Of a stretch of 64,000 nt of DNA, positions 43,034 through 53,453 are shown piece by piece. Location of the stretch: the NCBI GenBank assembly GCA_028583405.1, contig CM053256.1, forward strand, positions 18,129,534 to 18,193,533. Reading direction: 5' to 3'. This DNA comes from Pogonophryne albipinna (lineage: Eukaryota; Chordata; Actinopteri; Perciformes; Artedidraconidae). Position numbers and translations under genes: made by a program. Under the pieces are notes generated by a model. It had not been told where the DNA came from and did not search any database. It was given only the letters and a program-made list of their open reading frames with translations. Every line of letters begins with the position of its first letter. The first letter of the stretch is position 1.

Positions 43034-43623
43034 TAGGGCTGAACGATTAATCGATTTTAAATCGAAATCGCGAATTGAAATGATGCGATTATGAAATCGC
43101 AAAGCCTGCGATTTAAAAAAATATATATATATTTTGTGTGTGTCAGTCATCCACACCAATCAGAAGTGCTGTGCTCCACATGTACCAGCCATTGTTAATC
43201 AATCAGAAGTAGCCCATGATAGAAGGTGATAGACAGATTGATCCAATCACCTGCCAAGTGCTTCTGAAAGTGCCTGCCCTTTCCAAATGGCTTCCAATGG
43301 AGCTTTAGATGGTTTGGTGAAACAAACCATCTGGGTCAGGTTAGTAATGCTCCATCACATGTTTCTATTACAGGGTGAATCTTAAACTGAAGCTTGACTT
43401 TAAAGCAACCCAACGGAAGTTTCATGTAAGTTTAGTTTTTTCACTCGTAGCTCGGGCTGCGGGGGTGCTAGAGACGGGAGTACGTTGATACGACCTTCCT
43501 AGCCGGAGTTATGGCCACATTTTACAATAAACTTCCGTTGGGTCGCTTAAAAACAAAAATCGCAATCGCAATATTTGTCAGAAAAATCGCAATTAGATTT
43601 TTTCCCAAAATCGTGCAGCCCTA
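43034..43623. mobile_element. hAT-type element (590 bp), no clear TSD
   Basis: Ends TAGGGCTGAACGATT and complement of TAGGGCTGCACGATT with ATCGAAATCGC / GCGATTTTTC subterminal words. The flanks do not match, so one side may have decayed or recombined. It contains a nested MITE at 43399-43551. Confidence 0.75.
43399..43551. mobile_element. Small nested MITE of about 153 bp
   Basis: TTTAAAGCAACCCAACGGAA GTTT and its near complement AAACTTCCGTTGGGTCGCTT AAA form inverted ends. It is nested in the hAT-type element at 43034-43623. Confidence 0.8.
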
Positions 43624-43734
43624 CATGCCCAGCCGTGTAATGATTTTCACCTGGTTTAATACGTTTTGCCTGCAATGTGCTGAGGTGACGTGTATTGTGC
43701 GAGACCAGAGATGTAGTTCATTGAGCGGTTTCAC

Positions 43735-44820
43735 ACACAAATAACTATTACTTCATAGTTTTACGACAAACTCTGACTTTTTGGACGTGTAAATAATTGT
43801 TTAAGATTGACAAACATCATATGTGTAATTCATGGCACAATTCAAACGGGATCTAAAGATAACTTTTCTCTCCCCATTGATGTATTTTATGTATAAATAT
43901 GTGTCCCCGGTGTCAGGGAACTCACAAAGTGTCAGAAAACAAAACCCTCTCTCTTTTCCTTTGTACCCACATCTCTAACGACAGGGTACAACGGAGCTGA
44001 TCCAGATTGACGTAATATCGGAAATGTTTTGGAAGTATATTGGGCTTTGTTTACATTAGCGAGCATCGCTTTCCTTGTGGTAAACCCGTGAGAGAAAAAG
44101 CATTTGAGCTCCATACTTTTTCAGAAATAATCCTTGATGTGGTTTTGAACATATTATGCCGTTTAATCACGGCAGCGTTTATATAAAAAATATATGTATA
44201 GGAACAAGTGTATTAATAAAGTCTGCTGTGCATTACATGTAATTAATTTCTCTGCTGGTATGGTGTTATTATAATAAAGTGGTGTTAATATGTAGAGATT
44301 ATCTTGCTGTATCATAAAGGTATGTTTGCTACAGAAATTATTTTCTGCAATAATCCATAATCAAATCAACTGGAAAATGCATCTTCACAAATCTGATAAG
44401 AGGGCGGGTTTCCTGAGTAACTCATGAAAAGTTGACGTTTTAGAGATACGTGGTTCTCACAGGAAGAAAAAGCTACCAAAATATATATTGATCTCATTGA
44501 ATCTGCATTACTGGAGATGAAGCTAACAGTATATAAAGGAGTTAAACCAATCTACTGGATTAAAATGCAACATACGCTTTGATGCAGCAATAATACTATT
44601 CCACAAACAAATATATATCATATGGAGTAATATACTGCACAGTTACCACTAGAGTCCTTAAACATACTCACTTTTTCTTAAGGTTTTGAATGCAGGGTGT
44701 TCTTAAATTGTGTTTTTTCACTCTGTGGTATTATCAGGTCTTCTCCAATACATTTATTTTGCTTGTGTTTAGCTGCCTGTCTATTTCTATCGTCCTTAAA
44801 TCTGTTTTTGGCACTGTCTT
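43735..44820. other. Intergenic stretch with a relic of a TTAA-type MITE
   Basis: At 43885-44020 the sequence GTGTCAGAAAACAAAACCCT, CTCTCTTTTCC... and CAACGGAGCTGATCCAGATT matches, in reverse orientation, 61010-61130 of the MITE at 60749-61185. The rest is unassigned. Confidence 0.55.
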
Positions 44821-45232
44821 ACTGTGAGAGCAACTGCAAGGAATGCCTACATGTATCTGCTGATTATGAAACAAAGGGAGCTGCAGAAACATCTAGGTGA
44901 GGGCGTTAAAAGTGAGGAACTCAGTCTGCCCCAAGCCATTTTACACCTCAAAGGAGCAGGAGGAAGAATCCAGGGTGAGTGTTTACACCAGGCTCTGCTG
45001 GTTTTTTATGACATTCATTATTTACTTGATTCATAAAAATATTTATTCACTGAAGTCCAAGGGAACATCTTCAAATGTTGTGAACTCTTTGCACGTAACA
45101 GCCTGTCTGTAGTCTGACTTATATTGTATTGAAACCAAAGTGTATCATTACGATTTTGATTGAAATAAGTGTGTCATTAAATGTGTATGTGGTGTGTTTC
45201 CAGTGTTACTGGTTTGTCTCAGACTGGAGAAC

Positions 45233-45355
45233 ATGTGTGATTCAAAAGATGAAGAGGACACATCTTCAGTCTCCAGCTGTCTGTCTCTGAAGAGTGATCA
45301 GTCCAAAGAGCAACCTCTAGTCTTCAGTAAGGAATTTGGACCCTCAGACACAAAG
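45233..45355 (+). pseudogene. NLR-family N-terminal exon remnant
   Basis: From an ATG at 45233: MCDSKDEEDTSSVSSCLSLK, SDQSKEQPLVFSKEFGPSDT. This is the repeated Ser-rich segment that precedes the FISNA/NACHT domains in the fish-specific NLRC3-like expansion. The exon would end at ACAAA with a GTAAG donor, into which MITE copy 3 inserted (the donor now reads GTAATG). The exon at 49811 joins in the right phase. No NACHT or LRR is in the window, so this is a broken or partial locus. Confidence 0.7.
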
Positions 45356-45358
45356 TAA

Positions 45359-46108
45359 TGGCGCGTTTCCACTGCAGCGGGTAGCTCGCTTTAAGCGTGC
45401 CGAGCCGTGCGGGGCCCGTTTTTGGTTGCGTTTCCACTTGGCCTAGTTTTGGCCCGGGGCTACTTTTTCACCTTTTTTCTGGCCCGACTAAATCGTGGTT
45501 CTAGGGCCAGGAACAACCATGCTGAGTCGGGCTGAGTATGCTAAACTAGAGAGAGAATCGCTGGCAAGGGGGCTACAACTACAACAAGATGAACATATTT
45601 GACGGTGATTTAATTGTAATACACGTTTCAAAATGATGCCGAAGTAACAACATACTGATACCGGTTAGTAAAAACCATGAATTAATGCTTTGACAAGTCT
45701 GCAGACAGATGGCAGGCGAAAAACCCTTTTAAAATGCTTGTTTTCTAAATGGAGCTTGGCTAAGCTAACGTTATATATGCTCCGACCGTCCACACTCACA
45801 ACAATGGCCTTTTACAGACATAAATAAACCAGCGACTGTATTCGCCATGACACAGACAGTCTGTGGTTTGTACTTGTTTAACTTGTGTCTAGTTTCTGAA
45901 CAGATATGAAGAGCTCTGAGTGCTAAGAGCTAACGGCTGTGTTGTTTTTCTGGGACTCTCATTGAAGATGACGTCAAGGCTCCGCCTACACTGCGTTACT
46001 ATAGTAACTACCCCAGTTCCTAAACTGTAATGGAAGCGCAGCATTAAAGTGAGCCGGGCCTAATAAGGCCTAACCAAACCGAGCGAGGCCTGCAGTGGAA
46101 ACGCGCCA
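45359..46108 (+). mobile_element. Harbinger-like MITE, copy 3 (750 bp), exact TAA TSD
   Basis: TAA at 45356-45358 and 46109-46111; TIR TGGCGCGTTTCCACTGCAG. Very similar to copy 1, same orientation. Inserted across the splice donor of the NLR exon. Confidence 0.93.
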
Positions 46109-46655
46109 TAAGAGTCTGTTTCTACTGTAAAGTGACCGAGGGCCCCATTTACAAACATTGCGTCAGCTCCAAAGATTACATATGCCAATTTCTAAGCAGA
46201 GTTTGGAATTTATAAAAAACAAACTCCAGGGAGAAGGTTCGATCCTGTACGGACACTCTGACCACACTGAAACAGGAGAAATGTCCGCAAAATGGATGAG
46301 GTGAAGCAATGTGAAATTATCGCTATGAATCAAAAATATTACCTCTCACATATCATTAATGAAGAGTTTATTAGCAAAACCGAATAAAGCCATTCTTACA
46401 ATGATTAATCAATCTGTTTGGCGCCTGAGTGCACAAAAATACATAATTTAGAAAAATAAATATGGAAATATGTTATTGCAAAATAACCGCTCAAATATGA
46501 TCTGTAATCAATACAAGCTATAAGACATGCATGTTATGAAATGTATTTTCATAAATATTAGAGAGAACAGTAGAACAGAATGTTGCTTAAACAAACAACG
46601 TTTTCGATGCCTAAAGGTCAGGCAGATACAAGTGCATGGTTTCATATTTTTTGAA
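46109..46655. other. Intron-like remainder of the NLR locus
   Basis: No coding exon is recognised. AT-rich, with no bounded repeat. Confidence 0.35.
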
Positions 46656-46659
46656 TATT

Positions 46660-46786
46660 TTTTGGGCCAGATTAACCTTTATTGGAGATGGCATTGTTGG
46701 CCGACATGCATTATATGGTTCCAGGCCTGATTCAAACCTGGGTCCCGATACATGAGCCGCCAGCTCTACCAGATGAGCTATACTAG
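46660..46786 (-). repeat. tRNA-derived SINE
   Basis: On the minus strand the A box TAGCTCATCTGGTAGAGC (46763-46780) and a B-box-like GGTTTGAATC lie at tRNA spacing, followed by GCATGTCGGCC and CCAATAAAGG, the body end typical of percomorph tRNA SINEs. The cloverleaf itself is degraded. Confidence 0.75.
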
Positions 46787-46849
46787 GTTTAAAATACGTT
46801 GTGATTTTGTTGTATGAAGTACTTTGAAACTGACTTTTTAACGGCCCTA

Positions 46850-47225
46850 TTGTCGAGGTTGACAGCAGAGCAGGGTGGAACCAAATGCAGGATAAGAAAG
46901 GTTAGACAGGCAAATCAGGGCAAAGTCAAAACAAAATAACAAAACTCTCCAACACACAAAAATGGAACTCTTCCACAGAGGACATACAAGGATCTGACAA
47001 CAACTAACAGAAAAACCATAACTAAATATAATGTAACTTGAATACATTCAAGACTAATCATAAGGACAAGACACAGGTGGGGAGGGCAGAAAAAAACACA
47101 AAGGCACCAGGTGAACACAATCAGGTAATCAAACAGGAAGGAAAACACAGACACAGGAATTAAAAACAGATATAACAACCTATACTAACAAACTTATTAT
47201 TATGTGGTGCGCAGCAACGGGATAA
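46850..47225 (-). repeat. Diverged solo LTR related to the LARD-like family
   Basis: Blocks GGACAAGACACAGGTGGGGA, AACACAAAGGCACCAGGTGA and ACACAATCAGGTAATC parallel the LTR at 15077-15550 (GGACAAGACACAGCTGGGCA and so on) in the same order. Similarity is far lower than between the two LTRs at 15077 and 18077, so this is an older relative. Borders are uncertain. Confidence 0.65.
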
Positions 47226-47417
47226 AAGGGGGGGGGGGTCGTGTCACTCCTTTGCCAGGCCCATGTCACAAACACTGTCTTTTGTCATTTACTTATTGGA
47301 CCAATTTTTAGTTCTTCTGGTGACTGCCTTTCTGAGGCAGCAGCCTTCACAGCGTCCATGCTGCCAATCTGTAAAGTTCACACTGCGTACACCAAACAAT
47401 AATATTGTAATACTTAA

Positions 47418-47797
47418 AGGTGGGGGTAGGTAAGTTTGAGAAACCGGCTCGAGATACACTTGTTGTTATAATCCATGGAATGCTCTTAACATCCAGATAG
47501 CAATGAACACATTAAATGCTTTGACAATAAATACATATACAAATGTCATCTGTGGAAGCCGTAGTACTGTAAAAAGCACAACGTAAAAAGCCGGCCCGGC
47601 TAAAATGATTGGATGGCCTACCTGCCTGTCAACCTTCCATCTGTGCACAAACTTATCTCGTGCCCTCATTGGTCATGTGCGCGTTCGTATGTGTTGGAGG
47701 AGGGGCTCTGTAAGGAAGTAGCAGATTTTTTTCCGGCTGTGTATTTTCAAATTCTCGCGCACTCGAGCTGGTTTCTCCAAAATTACCTACCCCACCT
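47418..47797. mobile_element. TTAA-flanked MITE, 380 bp
   Basis: TTAA at 47414-47417 and 47798-47801. Inverted ends AGGTGGGGGTAGGTAAGTTT and complement of AGGTGGGGTAGGTAATTTTG, extending through GAGAAACC(G/A)GCTCGAG. TTAA targets suggest a piggyBac- or Kolobok-like mover. Confidence 0.88.
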
Positions 47798-47801
47798 TTA
47801 A

Positions 47802-48410
47802 AGGTAAACTATTATGCAAAATCCACTTTTTTATGTTGTATACATAAATATATGTCCCCTCTGTGTAAAGAGATTCTGAAAGTTTCAGGAAAAAAGATTC
47901 TCTCTCTTTTTGTCCTGATCCATTTCTATAAAAACTTGTCTGAAAATGAGCCGATCAGTTTTTGGCCACTTTGTGATGTCACAACGTTTTTGGCTTGTGT
48001 AACCATTAGCCAATCACCAATAAAGGTAACCCCCCCCCCCCCACCTTATAATAATAATAATAATAATTCCTTACATTTATTATAGCGCTTTTCCAGATGC
48101 TCAAAGCGCTTTACAAATACACATTACACATATACATGCAATGGTCACCACCATTATCACCTGAATCTCCTCCTAGACACCATTGTGTTCTTTTTAACCA
48201 AATATCAGAGGGGTGTGGGGAGTGGCTCCTTATTTTCATCTAAAGTAACAGACAGAGAATCAGCACTTTTGAAACAGGGCTGAAACAGAGGGGATTATGG
48301 GATGCTGCAATGATCTGTTTGGTGTTTCAGCCAAACACGTCAGAGACATGTTTTGTATATATATCTGAGACCTATAATATATTGATGAAAAACAGTATAA
48401 TAGGGGACAT
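47802..48410. mobile_element. Second TTAA-flanked MITE sharing a TTAA with its neighbour
   Basis: TTAA at 47798-47801 and 48411-48414. Left end AGGTAAACTATTATGCAAAA; right end complement of ATGTCCCCTATTATACTGTT. The common CTATTAT words make the ends only partly inverted. A C14 run and an (ATA)n tract with TTATAGCGCTTTTCCAGATG (48040-48125) lie inside. Confidence 0.75.
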
Positions 48411-48872
48411 TTAATACATTAATATTAATAAGGAGCGCTAACTTTTTACAAAACAATCAAAAGGAAATAGCTTTTACAATTACAAGAAATAACAAATATG
48501 ATTTTACAGGTCCTGCTCATAACCATTCAGGATTTGGCTTCTAAATAATACTTTCTGTTTAGATCATATTTCAGTGTAAACTGTATATTTAAGGGCAACC
48601 ATTGGCACTACATGAAGCCCACAAAAGCTAAGCCACATTTTTAAGTTGATGGCTTTGAATGCTTTCCAGGTTTCATCCGTACGCAAACTTTTCACGTGAA
48701 TCCTACGTACAGTTTTAGAAATGAGGACCCTGAAGATGATACAGTTTTTATGCTATTTCATTATCTAAGTCTAAATCTAAGTCCAAACATATTTGATCGG
48801 TTAAACAGACCGAAGTAAAAAGCTGCTCTTTACAAGAACTAATGATATGTGTAAAACATTTGTTGTTTCCAC

Positions 48873-48920
48873 AGAGAACAGTCTCCAGCTGTCTGTCTAT
48901 AAAGAGTGACAAATATGTAA
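48873..48920 (+). pseudogene. Second NLR-type Ser-rich fragment
   Basis: After TTTCCACAG the sequence reads GTCTCCAGCTGTCTGTCTAT, encoding VSSCLSIKSDK in one frame, a shortened duplicate of the exon at 45233. It is followed at once by unrelated frame and a stop. Probably an exon copy that decayed. Confidence 0.5.
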
Positions 48921-49149
48921 AACTTCACACATTAATTGTTATAAACATCCACAAATAAATGCTCTTAAGTACACTAAAAAAGGACAAAGAGGACATTTAA
49001 AAAAAATTAAGGATATTTCAATATGCCATTATATTATAAATGTATCCGTGTAATGAAAAGTTTTTAAAGTGACAATAATACTTTAAACAATATCAATCTT
49101 CCAACAAAGTTAGTTGACTACTACTTAAGCATCTTTTTTTGGACATTTC

Positions 49150-49260
49150 TAGATTAATAATAATAATACATGATACTTGTATAGCGCTTTTCTAGAAACG
49201 CTAGAGAGACTCAGCGTCTTTGAGTTTCTTTTCTAGAAACTCAAAGACGCTTATTAATAA
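49150..49260. repeat. Palindromic copy of the GCGCTTTTC repeat
   Basis: TTAATAATAATAATACATGA...TAGCGCTTTTCTAGAAACG is followed by an inverted AAGACGCT arm. CTCAAAGACGC / GCGTCTTTGAG pairs within the segment. Confidence 0.7.
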
Positions 49261-49810
49261 TAGTAATAACCTGGTGAGCTATTTTTGTGTAGTGCGATTA
49301 CATGTAGAGTCAATGCAAAGAGGCACATTTCATGCCCCGCAACATGAATGAAGTGAAGATGTGAACTTCATATCCCCCGTGTATTCACACAACTTGAAAA
49401 ATGTCAACTTGAGCATCAACTGTGTAATATTTTTAAATGTTTATGCTTGTTGTGTTGCAGACAGACCTGAAAAAGCATTAACTCAGGCTTTTTACAAATC
49501 AGTATCATTACATTGTTTTTTCTGCATCTTTTTCACATGTTTATTGCAATTAATTCACATTCAATTCTATGTCAATTGTATTTATAATGCCCAAGTAAAC
49601 CAGATCAATTCAACTGATGTTATTAATCCAGACACAAGCTGGATGTTTGGTTTCATAATTGTATGAATAACTAACCACTATCTACCTTACCATGATAAAA
49701 TATCATGAGATACACACTTTTTAAAATAACAAACTTTGCCACCTTGTTGTACCTTTGGTTATAATCAGCTCCAGTAATGTAAAGTGCTATAAAGGTGTTC
49801 CTATCGACAG

Positions 49811-49889
49811 AGAGAAGAGGCAAAGTCCTGTTCCTGTGGAGGAGGAGCTGTCCAGCTGTGCTTTGTGTCAGGACCAGAGGTTGCACTAG
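49811..49889 (+). pseudogene. NLR/RING-type exon fragment
   Basis: After CTATCGACAG the exon encodes EKRQSPVPVEEELSSCALCQ D. In fish NLRs and related RING-B30.2 proteins this SPVPxEExLSSCALCQD segment is the beginning of a RING finger. It joins the exon at 45233-45355 in phase. After CQDQRLH the sequence leaves the family and hits TAG, as the minisatellite region begins. Confidence 0.6.
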
Positions 49890-49954
49890 AGTTTTTCGCT
49901 GCCCGTCCTTTTGACGGACAGGATCGTCAAATTTCCGTCACAATCCATTATTAC

Positions 49955-50279
49955 CCGTTATAGCTGGTTTGGTCACAGTGGTCTAGCTGGTCACCATTAG
50001 CTGGTCGGGATAGCTGGTAAAAGCTGGTGGTCACAGTGGTCTAGCTGGTCAGGATAGCTGGTTTGGTCACAGTGGTCTAGCTGGTCACCATTAGCTGGTC
50101 GGGATAGCTGGTTTAGCTGGTCAAAGCTGGTGGTCACAGTGGTCTAGTAGCTGGTCACCATTAGCTGGTCAGGATAGCTGGTTTAGCTGGTAAAAGCTGG
50201 TGGTCACAGTGTTCTAGCTGGTCAGACTGGTATGATCTTGAGTAGAACTTTAGGTGGGATTACTTGATGGTTAAGCTGG
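49955..50279. repeat. AGCTGGT minisatellite
   Basis: Composite units of AGCTGGTCACCATTAGCTGG, TCAGGATAGCTGGTTT and GGTCACAGTGGTCT repeat about six times. The hAT at 50280 inserted at its right edge and the array's last AGCTGG reappears after 52943 as the target duplication. Confidence 0.9.
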
Positions 50280-50708
50280 TAGGGGTGTAACGGTTCACAA
50301 ACATTTCGGTTCGGTACGTACCTCGGTTTTTAGGTCACGGTTCGGTACGTTTTCGGTACAGCAGAAAAAATTATCACAAAACATAACATATTTCATAGCA
50401 GCATTTTGATGAACTGAAATAATCTGTATTTGAACTTTACTGTACTAGTACTCACAAAACATAAACTATTAGTTTTGGGTTTTTAATTATTATTAAACTG
50501 TGAATATTCACTCAAATAAATACAAAATATAATAAAATAAACATTAAGGTGCAGCATTTCGATGAACTGAAATAATCTGTATTTGAACTGTACTAGTACC
50601 TAAGCAGCCAGCTTGACATTATGACTTGCTTGTCATTGTATTTTCATGTTTTTTTAAAGAAAAATTAACTTGTCCACATTGCTTGCCGAAAGGGCAGATC
50701 TGCTGGCA

Positions 50709-51140
50709 CTAACAATGTCTCCTGCTGTGGAGAACACCCTCTCTAGGGACAGAGGTAGCAGATACAGCCAGGTAGCGCTTTGCTAACATGGCAACATAAG
50801 GATATTTGGCGTTTGTAATAGCTTTGACTCGGTCTGAACTTTTTGCGAGTGGTGGAGGCTTAAATGCTAGTGGGAGTTGGGTTTGCACTTCAGTCTTTTT
50901 TCTTTTGGTACCGGTGATATTCACGTTCGGGTGATGCCTTTTCAAATGAGTGTGCAAGTTTGATGTATTGCCAGCCGCGTAACCAATTTTAGTTGAACAA
51001 TGCCGACAAACAGCTTTGGTTCGGTCCACCTGTCTTTGCCCGCCATCCTTGTACGTAACTGCGAAACCAAAATGTTCCCAAACCTGAGACTTCAATGATG
51101 CTGGAGGATTTTCGAGCTCAACTTTATCTGCGTTCGCCAT
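50709..51140 (-). pseudogene. hAT transposase: BED finger fused by deletion to the dimerisation tail
   Basis: Residues 1-75 are a BED zinc finger (SQVWEHFGFAV ... AVCRHCSTKIGYAAGNTSNL followed by HTHLKRHH). At about residue 110 the sequence jumps to the C-terminal hAT dimerisation block (YPYVAMLAKRYLAVSATSVP). The RNase-H-like catalytic core between them is gone. The C-terminus is then frameshifted after VPRE: the next frame carries VFSTAGDIVSASRSAL, consistent with loss of 2 nt at about 50741. It could not transpose; at best it would be a DNA-binding peptide. Confidence 0.85.
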
Positions 51141-51952
51141 TTTGACAGTTCCTCAAATTACTGACTAAATTTGAACGCATCCCTCTGACCAGCTCTCATA
51201 GTATGCCTCTCGTCCAATGAAATGACTTGCTCGCTCTATGACGCGTTGAACCCAATGTGAGGAAATTAGTGATGGGAATTCCGGCTTTTCTTGGTGAGCC
51301 GGATCATTTGGCTCGGCTCACCAAGAAGAGCCGGCTCTTTCGGCTCCCAAACGGCTCTTCAGTTTACCACATATTATACCTTTTAATTAAATCAAATGTA
51401 GCCCTGTTTTGACTAATGAATGATGTATATGTGTACACATATCACTTAAATTATTCAATACATCCTTTGTACTGAAGTATTCAAAAGTAAAAATTACATG
51501 TTTAATATAAATGATTTGCAGTGGCCAAATGTTTTCATTGCATTTACAGACCCGTGTAACTCTCTGATACCATCCCATGAATGCACTGACTTGCTTGTAG
51601 AACCACGCTACACAAAGCAGATAGCAACACCTATAAAAACTATTTAAAAAAAGGGGCTACTGTATCGACATTTTAAAATTTATATTTAAAGAAAAGGCCC
51701 TGACAAAACAGCAGGGCTCTATTTCAGTAAATATTAGCTATAGAAAAAAAGACAGCAACAGCTGACATTAAATCTTTGCTGAGCCTAAGGATAATCATAA
51801 ATAAATAACATAGTGAAAATAAATATATTGCAATGCTCAAAACAGCAGCATCCAACCGTCTCTAGTCCTTGGATATTACATGTCACTGCATGCATGCACG
51901 GAGCAGCTGTAGAGCGGAGATCATCATCATCATCATTCTGTCTTGTATTACA

Positions 51953-52240
51953 TAAAGTGGACCTATCATGCTATATTTGAACAATATATTGTAGGGCCAT
52001 ACCTATATAAAGTATATAAATATAGTTTTTTTTTCAAAATACCAAAAAGATCCTGCATTTTAGCCATGCCTCATTTCGCTCTATTTGCTCTTTCCAGCGC
52101 TGTTTTTGCAGGGGGCTGATTCTGTGAGCTGCAGCTGACCACGCCCCCCTGCAGGAGAGGGGAGCGTGCTTTGAGATCAGCTGCTGGGCTGTCAGAAGAG
52201 GGGGAGAAAAAGAGATTTCCCTCCTCCGTGTTTTATTCTT
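51953..52240 (+). repeat. 5' part of the AGTGGACC (TTAA-type) MITE
   Basis: AAGTGGACCTATCATGCTAT, ATTGTAGGGCCATACCTATA and GCTGATTCTGTGAG match the left half of the MITE at 60749-61185. Its right terminus is missing. Confidence 0.8.
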
Positions 52241-52249
52241 ATAGAAGTA

Positions 52250-52440
52250 AGAAGAGAAGTAATGGGGCAGAAACCCTCCTTTTTACGCAACGGTCCAGAC
52301 ATAGACATCAAACGGCGACACATATTCAGTTGCCAGTTACTTTGTCATTAGGGCAGGGATATCTAGATACTTTCCAAGGTTTGACATAATGAATTGTGCT
52401 ACTTTTAAAGCAAGCAACGATGTTTTCAAATCTGTAATCA
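52250..52440 (-). repeat. Fragment related to the element at 12161-12601
   Basis: CCCTCCTTTTTACGCA, CCAGACATAGACATCAAACG and GATATCTAGATACTTTCCAA are the complement of 12290-12395, in order. Confidence 0.8.
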
Positions 52441-53167
52441 AAAAGCTCCTCAAAAACACTCTTGAAGCAGTTCCTGCCGTTTCTACGTTAGTTCAAATAG
52501 TAACAAGTACAACGGGCTATTTTTCTTAGCGGATGCATGTCAATTTAAATAAATAAATACAACTATTTTTTAAATCAATAAAATCATTTTCTAAATCCAT
52601 AAAAGCATTTCAATTAATATTGGGAGTCATGTCATTACTTTGTTGAGAATGTGGCCTTGTAATAAGCGGGATAATGTGCACATTGCATAATGTGCCTTCA
52701 TGCCGATCTAGATCCCTCCGCAAAAAAAAAAAACGGCTCGTTCGCGACCGACACATCACTAGAGCAAATTACTCTGAATGCTGCGACACAGCACCTGAGA
52801 TTACTTCCAAGAAGTTGTTCACGTTCTCAATTTTTTAAATGTAACGTTATATTCGTTCGGTACACTTCGGCACACACGTATACCGAACCGAAGGGCCCGT
52901 ACCGAATAATTTCGGTACGGGTACGTATACCGTTACACCCCTATAAGCTGGTCATATATGATGATGAAACACTCTCACCCAATTGCAGTAGCTCAATGAA
53001 CATCTATCATTTCAGATCAGAGCACCTACCTTACCAGAAAGGTACCAGAATGTATAGATTGTCTGTAAATAAATACTCATACATCAAATGATTAGAAGCT
53101 GGAAAATAATTTATAACACACAATGAACATTAACACAAATTTGAAAACATTTTCAAAACACCCATTA

Positions 53168-53310
53168 CTTCATATTTTTAAACAGTTTCCTTCATCTGTT
53201 TCTTTCCGCTTTTCACAAGGTCCTGTATTATTTGTGAAATGTAGTAACCGGCCAATTTCTCCCTCTCGATCTTCTCCACGTTTTGTGAATCCAGCCATCC
53301 TCTGAAGCAC
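53168..53310 (-). other. Possible 3'-terminal coding exon of unknown gene
   Basis: On the minus strand, after CTCTTTTCAAG (acceptor-like), an open frame reads ECFRGWLDSQNVEKIEREKL, AGYYISQIIQDLVKSGKKQM, KETV and ends at TAA (about 53182-53184). The peptide is amphipathic, charged and codon-like, but I do not recognise it and see no upstream exon within the window because repeats follow. Confidence 0.3.
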
Positions 53311-53453
53311 TCTTGAAAAGAGAAAGGAAAAACAGATTAACTTTTAGCTTTGTGGTATGATTACTTAAATATGTGCACTGTGAGATGAAAAAGAAAAATG
53401 TATCAAATTTAGTTTTGAACATTCACTGTGATTGGGTCTATTATCCACGCAAT

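Larger units (their letters stand above)
51267..52761. mobile_element. Nested hAT-type element (1495 bp), 8-bp TSD 7/8
   Basis: GAGGAAAT (51259-51266) and GAGCAAAT (52762-52769) flank TAGTGATGGGAATTCCGG ... CGACACATCACTA. Subterminal GGCTCTT/AGCCGGCTC repeats mark the left end. It contains two further repeat fragments at 51953-52240 and 52250-52440. No transposase frame. Confidence 0.82.
50280..52943 (-). mobile_element. hAT element (2664 bp) with exact 8-bp TSD
   Basis: TAAGCTGG is duplicated at 50272-50279 and 52944-52951. Ends TAGGGGTGTAACGGT and its complement, with TCGGTACG-type subterminal repeats at both ends. The minus strand encodes an internally deleted transposase (50709-51140). 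A second hAT (51267-52761) is nested inside. Confidence 0.94.

Noticed and set aside
43034..43623. Exact 8-bp duplication for the hAT-type element
   Set aside because: The flanks CTCTCAAC and CATGCCCA do not match; only the termini support it.
44824..45036. 70-codon plus-strand frame as an additional NLR exon
   Set aside because: It is close to the NLR remnant and has a possible donor near 44972, but I could not match the peptide to any NLR domain.
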